Shown here: piece after piece, positions 59,273 through 64,000 of the stretch | Position numbering within the stretch: the first letter of the stretch is position 1 | How the letters are laid out: each line of letters starts with the position of its first letter | DNA from: Ruminococcus flavefaciens 007c | Lineage (GTDB): Bacteria > Bacillota > Clostridia > Oscillospirales > Ruminococcaceae | Direction of reading: 5' to 3' | NCBI RefSeq assembly: GCF_000571935.1 | Contig: NZ_ATAX01000028.1 | Location: 377,001 to 441,000 of the forward strand | Length of the DNA stretch: 64,000 nt | The notes under the pieces: generated by a model | What the model was told of the DNA's origin: nothing | Database searches by the model: none | Seen by the model: the letters and a program-made list of their open reading frames with translations, nothing else | Position numbers and translations under genes: made by a program

Positions 59273-60409
59273 TTGAACGCACTTTATGATATTATCGGTG
59301 TGCCCTTCGGCTACCTGATGAGACTTATTTATTCGTTATGCAATAACTATGCCGTAGCTATAATTCTGTTTACGGTAATTACGAAGATACTCCTCTTCCC
59401 TGTCAGCTATAAGACACAGAAGAGCGCAGCAAGAATGCAGCTTCTCAATCCGAAGCTGGAAAAACTCAAGAAAAGTTTCGCCAATAACCCCCAGAGACTT
59501 CAGGAGGAACAGCAGAAGCTGTATCAGCAGGAAGGCGTCAACCCCATGGGCTCATGTCTCCCCATGTTCATACAGATGTTCCTGCTCTTCGGAGTTATCG
59601 ACGTTATCTATAAGCCAATAACCCATATCCTTAATATATCCAAGGACGTTATAAAGGATGCTGTTGCTATCGCAGGCGCAGATATTAAAAATCTCGATAT
59701 GAGAAATCTGAGATGCGAGCTCCTTACTATGGAGCATCTGAGAGATCACGGCGACAAGTACGCTTCTCTCGGCGAGAACTTCCTTTCAAAGGTATCCGAA
59801 TTCGGTGAAAAGTTTACTATATTCGGCGCTAACCTTGGCAAAAGCCCTACGCTCCATCCCGAGTCATGGACAAAGGAGTATATCATACTCGCTGCTATCC
59901 CGATACTTGCAGGTCTTTCACAGATGCTGGTATCAGTATACAGCCAGATCCACCAGAAGAGAACAAATGCCGCTTCACAGACACCCGGCGGCTGTATGAC
60001 TGTAATGACATTCGGCTTCCCTCTTCTTTCGGTATGGTTCGCTTTCCAGGTGCCTGCAGGTGTAGGCTTCTACTGGATATGGTCATCTGTATTCACATTC
60101 CTTATAACTTTTGCGCTTAACTGCTACTTTACTCCCGAGCGCATAAAGGAGATAAATGAAAAGGAAAAAGAAAAAGCAAGAATTTATGCAGAAAAACATC
60201 CGAATAAGAAATCATTCATGCAGAAAATGATGGAGCAGCAGGCTGCTCTCGATCAGCAGAACGGCGGTTCTTCGGCTTCAGGCAAGTCAAAGGGAATCTC
60301 ACGCTCAGAACAGAGCAAACAGAACCGCGATAAACTCAAGGAAGCAAGAAGACGCATGGCTGAGAAATACGGTGATTCTTACGACGATGATAATGATGAT
60401 GAGGATTAA
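59273..60409 (+). CDS. yidC: Membrane protein insertase YidC (OxaA)
   Basis: A 378-residue insertase with about five membrane helices. It contains LYSLCNNYAVAIILFTVITKILLFP followed by the positively charged KTQKSAARMQLLNPKLEKLK, then PMGSCLPMFIQMFLLFGV. An extracellular loop of about 70 residues lies between helices 2 and 3 and is longer than in Bacillus SpoIIIJ. The C-terminus is a charged tail rich in Lys, Ser and Asp. The start is TTG 59273 with GAGGG seven bases upstream; the ATG at 59266 is out of frame. Confidence 0.93.
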   Translation: MNALYDIIGVPFGYLMRLIYSLCNNYAVAIILFTVITKILLFPVSYKTQKSAARMQLLNPKLEKLKKSFANNPQRLQEEQQKLYQQEGVNPMGSCLPMFIQMFLLFGVIDVIYKPITHILNISKDVIKDAVAIAGADIKNLDMRNLRCELLTMEHLRDHGDKYASLGENFLSKVSEFGEKFTIFGANLGKSPTLHPESWTKEYIILAAIPILAGLSQMLVSVYSQIHQKRTNAASQTPGGCMTVMTFGFPLLSVWFAFQVPAGVGFYWIWSSVFTFLITFALNCYFTPERIKEINEKEKEKARIYAEKHPNKKSFMQKMMEQQAALDQQNGGSSASGKSKGISRSEQSKQNRDKLKEARRRMAEKYGDSYDDDNDDED

Positions 60410-60430
60410 ATCCTCAGGGAGGTAAAAAGT

Positions 60431-61510
60431 ATGACTGAAATTTTCACAGCAAGATCCGTTGAAGAGGCTAAGGATTTAGCCGCAAAGAAATTCGGAAAGA
60501 AGATCAGCGAGATCAGATTCGAGATCATCGACGAAGGTAAGAAAGGTCTTTTCGGACTCGGAGCCAAGGAAGCAAAGGTAAAGGCGACCATTGCAGATCA
60601 GGGTTCCGCAGCTGCTCAGAGCACAGCTCCCAAGACTACTGCCCCTGCACCCAAGGATGAACCTGTAACTAAGACAGCTTCAGAGGAAAAGCCCGTTGTT
60701 ACTATCGAAACAAAGGCTGAGCCCGTAAAGGCTGCCGAGCCTGTAAAGACAGAAGCTCAGGAGTCACCTGCCGAGAATGTGGCAGAGGATATGGAGGAGG
60801 AGGCTTATTCCCTCGATAACTTTACCCTCATCGAGGACGAGGCTCTTATCAATCCCAAGGTAAAGCTTGCAAAGGATTATATCACAAGTATTCTCAGAGC
60901 TATGGACGTTGACGCAGAGTTCGTTGTATACCAGAACGAAACAGGCGCTGTCATCAATATCGAAAGCAACAACAACGGTACTATCATCGGCAGACGCGGC
61001 GAGACTCTCGACGCTATACAGTATCTCTGTTCAATTATTGCAAATAAGGGCGATAAGGACTACTACAGGATCACTATCGACTGCCTCGGTTACAGAAGCA
61101 AGAGAAAAGAAACTCTTGAACAGCTTGCAGCAAAGGTTGCAAAGTCGGTTCTCAGAACAGGCAGATCACAGCCCCTTGAGCCAATGAACCCATATGAGAG
61201 AAGAGTTATCCATTCTGCTATTTCTGCTATTGACGGCGTTTCTTCACGTTCAGTAGGTGAAGAGCCCTACAGAAAGATAATCATTTCTTCCAATAACCCC
61301 AGAAGAGGCGGCGGAAGACGCGATAATCGTCGTGACGGCGGCAGAAGAAACGACAGAAGAAACAACGGCGGCGAGAGAAGAAACCGCGACAGAGAGGTAA
61401 ATATGGAGCGCAGAAGCGTGGATCTCTCAACAAGCTTTGAAAAAGACTACAAGAGACCAAAGCCCGAGGACAGCATTGAGGGTGGCCTCTACGGAAAGAT
61501 CGAACTTTAA
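60431..61510 (+). CDS. khpB: RNA-binding protein KhpB (Jag/EloR)
   Basis: A 359-residue RNA-binding protein. The Jag N domain is at 1-55 (ARSVEEAKDLAAKKFGKK), then a long Ala/Pro/Glu/Lys-rich linker (about 57-130), a KH domain (about 145-230) with NGTIIGRRGETLDAIQYL, and an R3H domain (about 235-290) with NPYERRVIHSAIS and SVGEEPYRKIIIS. Unusual is the C-terminal stretch PRRGGGRRDNRRDGGRR..., an RGG-like box beyond the R3H domain. GGGAGG precedes the ATG. It follows yidC, the usual place for jag. Confidence 0.95.
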   Translation: MTEIFTARSVEEAKDLAAKKFGKKISEIRFEIIDEGKKGLFGLGAKEAKVKATIADQGSAAAQSTAPKTTAPAPKDEPVTKTASEEKPVVTIETKAEPVKAAEPVKTEAQESPAENVAEDMEEEAYSLDNFTLIEDEALINPKVKLAKDYITSILRAMDVDAEFVVYQNETGAVINIESNNNGTIIGRRGETLDAIQYLCSIIANKGDKDYYRITIDCLGYRSKRKETLEQLAAKVAKSVLRTGRSQPLEPMNPYERRVIHSAISAIDGVSSRSVGEEPYRKIIISSNNPRRGGGRRDNRRDGGRRNDRRNNGGERRNRDREVNMERRSVDLSTSFEKDYKRPKPEDSIEGGLYGKIEL

Positions 61511-61517
61511 TATCTTA

Positions 61518-61545
61518 AACAACGGCGTTATGCCGTTGTTTTTTT
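61518..61545 (+). terminator. Terminator between khpB and mnmE
   Basis: AACAACGGC (61518-61526), loop GTTAT, GCCGTTGTT (61532-61540), then TTTTT. mnmE starts 12 bases later, so read-through or a promoter within khpB is likely. Confidence 0.85.
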
Positions 61546-61557
61546 AGGAGTGATAAA

Positions 61558-62919
61558 ATGTCAACGATAGCTGCTGTTTCAACTCCGAATGCAATGGGCG
61601 GCATCGCAGTGATACGTATCTCGGGCGAGAATGCCCTGAGTATTGCAGATAAGGTGTTCTCCCCTTACGGCGATAAAAAAGTATTGGATATGGCAGGCTA
61701 TACCTGCGCCTATGGTATCGCCCATGACGGCGAGGAACGACTTGACGATTGCATACTCACGGTTTTCAGAGCTCCTCACAGCTATACAGGCGAGGACATT
61801 GCGGAGATATCCTGCCACGGAGGTCTTTATGTGAGCAGGAAGGTGCTGCGTGCAGTGCTGAAAAACGGCGCTGTGAATGCCGAGGGAGGAGAATTTACGA
61901 AGAGGGCTTACCTCAACGGAAAGCTTGATCTTACACAGGCTGAGGCTGTTATGGATATAATCTCCGCCAAGGGAGAGCGGGAGCTGAGAATGGCTGAAAA
62001 TCTCCGTGAGGGAGCTGCCTTTAAAAAGGCTGATGTCTGCTCAAAGAAGCTTCTGAAGATACTCGGCGACCTTGCAGCTTGGGCGGATTACCCCGAGGAG
62101 GATATTCCAGAGGTGCGTCCCGAGAATATAAAAAGCGAGCTTACAGAGGTTCGTGATGAGCTGAGGTCACTTATCAGAAACTATGACAGCGGTAGGATAC
62201 TCCGTGAGGGCGTTGCAACTGCTATTATCGGACGTCCAAATGTGGGCAAGTCAACTTTGTTCAACTGTCTCAGCGGCTGCGAAAGAAGTATTGTTACCGA
62301 GATAGCGGGAACTACCCGTGACGTTATCGAGGAAACTGTGCGCGTGGGTGATATTACTCTCAGGCTTTCAGATACGGCAGGTATACACGATACCGATGAT
62401 GTTATTGAAGGTATCGGTGTGGAAATGGCTGAAAAGATGATAGAATCATCTGAGCTCATTATTGCTGTTTTTGACGGAAGCTGTACGCTCACCGAGGACG
62501 ATGTACAATTAATTAACAAAATTAACACTGATAAAGTTATTGCTGTCATAAATAAAAATGATGTGGAACAGCTGATAGATACTTCCCTGCTGACTAATAA
62601 AATCAAACACATCGTATATTTATCAGCCAAAGAAAATACTGGAGTTGATGACCTCCATAGACATATTGAAGAAATTTTCAGACTGAATGAAGCTGATTTT
62701 GATACGGCAACCGCTGCAAACGAGCGTCAGAAAAAGTGCATAGATAATGCTCTTGAAGGTATTGAAAGTGCTATTTCATCACTTGAAATCGGTGAAATGC
62801 TTGACGCTGTTAATGTTCTTATTGATGATGCCGAACAGTCACTTCTTCAGCTTACAGGTCAAAAAATCACAGAAGCTGTTGTTGACGAAGTTTTTTCACG
62901 TTTCTGTGTTGGAAAATAA
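61558..62919 (+). CDS. mnmE: tRNA modification GTPase MnmE
   Basis: A 453-residue GTPase that, with MnmG, modifies the wobble uridine of tRNAs. The N-terminal formyl-THF-binding domain opens MSTIAAVSTPNAMGGIAVIRISGENAL; the G domain has GRPNVGKST, DTAG and NKND; the C-terminus FSRFCVGK carries the Cys of the C-[IVL]-G-K motif. AGGAGTG precedes the ATG. A parS site touches its stop codon, and mnmG follows. Confidence 0.96.
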   Translation: MSTIAAVSTPNAMGGIAVIRISGENALSIADKVFSPYGDKKVLDMAGYTCAYGIAHDGEERLDDCILTVFRAPHSYTGEDIAEISCHGGLYVSRKVLRAVLKNGAVNAEGGEFTKRAYLNGKLDLTQAEAVMDIISAKGERELRMAENLREGAAFKKADVCSKKLLKILGDLAAWADYPEEDIPEVRPENIKSELTEVRDELRSLIRNYDSGRILREGVATAIIGRPNVGKSTLFNCLSGCERSIVTEIAGTTRDVIEETVRVGDITLRLSDTAGIHDTDDVIEGIGVEMAEKMIESSELIIAVFDGSCTLTEDDVQLINKINTDKVIAVINKNDVEQLIDTSLLTNKIKHIVYLSAKENTGVDDLHRHIEEIFRLNEADFDTATAANERQKKCIDNALEGIESAISSLEIGEMLDAVNVLIDDAEQSLLQLTGQKITEAVVDEVFSRFCVGK

Positions 62920-62935
62920 TGTTTCACGTGAAACA
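62920..62935. promoter_or_regulatory. parS: parS site (ParB/Spo0J binding)
   Basis: TGTTTCACGTGAAACA, a perfect 16-base palindrome identical to the common bacterial parS consensus. It starts at the base after the mnmE stop codon (TAA 62917-62919) and is about 4.7 kb from the presumed origin. Confidence 0.92.
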
Positions 62936-62952
62936 TACAAGGAGGGATATTT

Positions 62953-64000
62953 TTGACATATAAAATGGGAGAATTCGACGTTGCGGTTGTTGGCGCCGGT
63001 CATGCAGGTGTGGAAGCTGCACTTTCCTCTGCAAGACTGGGCTGCAAGACCGTAATGTTTACAATATCACTTGATCAGATAGCAAATATGCCCTGCAATC
63101 CGTCTATCGGTGGAACGGCAAAGGGCCATCTTGTACGTGAGATTGACGCTCTGGGCGGTGAAATGGGCAAAGCTGCCGATAAATGCTTCATTCAGAGCCG
63201 TATGCTCAATCGCGGAAAAGGACCTGCGGTTCACAGTCTTAGGGTTCAGGCTGATCGTGTCCGCTACCATGAATATATGAAGCAAGTATGTGAAAATCAG
63301 AAAAATCTGCTTGTGAAACAGGCAGAGATCTCTGATATTATTGTCGAAGATAATAAAATTGTCGGCGTGAGAACTTCACTTGGAGCTGAATATACAGTAA
63401 AAGCAGTCATTATTGCAACAGGAACATATCTGAAAGGTAAGATCCACATAGGAGAAGTTTCATATGAAAGTGGTCCTGATGCTGCACTTCCGAGCAAATT
63501 ATTATCAAAAAGTCTTATTGAAAACGGCGTGGAAATCAGAAGGTTCAAGACAGGAACTCCATGCCGTGTTAATAAAAGAAGTATTAATTTTGATATAATG
63601 GAAAGACAGGACGGAGACGAAAAAATCGTTCCGTTTTCATTTGAAACAGACTCGGAGCACCTTGAGAATAAAGTAAGCTGCTACGTTACATATACAAACA
63701 GTAAAACTCATGAGGTGATACTTTCCAACCTTGACAGATCCCCTCTTTACTCAGGCAGAATAGAGGGAGTCGGCCCAAGATACTGTCCTTCGATTGAGGA
63801 CAAGATCGTAAGATTTTCTGATAAACCAAGACATCAGCTTTTTGTTGAGCCTATGGGACTTTCAACTGAGGAATACTATTTGCAGGGAATGTCGTCATCA
63901 TTGCCTGAGGATGTTCAGCTGGCATTTCTAAGGACAATAGACGGACTGGAAGACGTAGAGATCATGAGACCTGCATATGCCATAGAGTATGACTGCTGCA
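62953..64000 (+). CDS. mnmG: tRNA modification enzyme MnmG (GidA), 3' end outside window
   Basis: The first 349 codons of the FAD-dependent partner of MnmE. It starts with the dinucleotide-binding motif [23 protein letters not shown], followed by [28 protein letters not shown] and [12 protein letters not shown], all MnmG marks; the frame is open to the window end. The start is TTG 62953 with GGAGGG six bases upstream; the in-frame ATG at 62965 is 18 bases from that site. Confidence 0.95.
   Translation, partial: MTYKMGEFDVAVVGAGHAGVEAALSSARLGCKTVMFTISLDQIANMPCNPSIGGTAKGHLVREIDALGGEMGKAADKCFIQSRMLNRGKGPAVHSLRVQADRVRYHEYMKQVCENQKNLLVKQAEISDIIVEDNKIVGVRTSLGAEYTVKAVIIATGTYLKGKIHIGEVSYESGPDAALPSKLLSKSLIENGVEIRRFKTGTPCRVNKRSINFDIMERQDGDEKIVPFSFETDSEHLENKVSCYVTYTNSKTHEVILSNLDRSPLYSGRIEGVGPRYCPSIEDKIVRFSDKPRHQLFVEPMGLSTEEYYLQGMSSSLPEDVQLAFLRTIDGLEDVEIMRPAYAIEYDCC

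Noticed and set aside
1..64000. tRNA, rRNA or CRISPR array
   Set aside because: No tRNA-like cloverleaf, rRNA stretch or regularly spaced direct repeats were seen by eye; a covariance-model search would be decisive.

Overview
The window looks like a chromosomal origin region from a cellulosome-forming Ruminococcus (Oscillospiraceae, Firmicutes), closest in character to R. flavefaciens or R. champanellensis. The reasons are a secreted GH95 enzyme ending in a type I dockerin, many small Cys-anchored lipoproteins, strong sigma-A promoters (several with an extended TGn -10), a T-box leader, and the Firmicutes order gyrA-gyrB-remB-recF-yaaA-dnaN-dnaA / rpmH-rnpA-yidD-yidC-khpB-mnmE-mnmG. The species is inferred, not proven.

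Layout. 0-3.8 kb: tail of an unknown protein and the dockerin GH95 enzyme. 3.9-11.3 kb (minus strand): a two-component system, a DinB-like protein, an acyltransferase, and a threonine T-box unit (hypothetical gene, REP-associated transposase, thrS). 11.6-22.7 kb (plus): uridine-kinase-like protein, polyphosphate kinase, a CDP-alcohol phosphatidyltransferase, three related GKWE lipoproteins, then iorA-iorB-paaK-like for aryl-acid/aryl-CoA metabolism. 22.8-31.9 kb: DUF2726 protein, two tandem paralogous lipoproteins (minus), and a plus-strand unit of an intracellular GH95-like protein, a GH26 lipoprotein and a HAD-like protein. 32-35.3 kb: spo0A, a flavin reductase, a small Spo0A-tail-like protein, rpsT and the spore protease gpr. 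35.3-47.2 kb: mixed housekeeping and unknown genes (bulb-lectin-like secreted protein, pepV, msmK-type ATPase, rsuA, nrdR, CBS hemolysin, ytaF, phosphoesterase). 47.2-57.8 kb: the minus-strand gyrA to dnaA block. 57.8-58.4 kb: the likely oriC. 58.4-64 kb: the plus-strand rpmH to mnmG block, with a perfect parS site between mnmE and mnmG.

Most notable points. The intracellular GH95 paralogue has lost the catalytic base pair of its family. A REP-like hairpin family is carried in frame, as inverted pairs at the same two places, inside both copies of its presumed transposase, and an intergenic copy shows compensatory stem changes. A DnaA-box-like cluster containing a perfect TGTGGATAA lies about 20 kb from dnaA. 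A small membrane-protein frame next to remB is broken in a poly-A run. A bulb-type lectin motif occurs in a secreted protein. Sporulation genes are present.

No tRNA, rRNA or CRISPR array was recognised. All start sites, promoters and terminators were read by eye.
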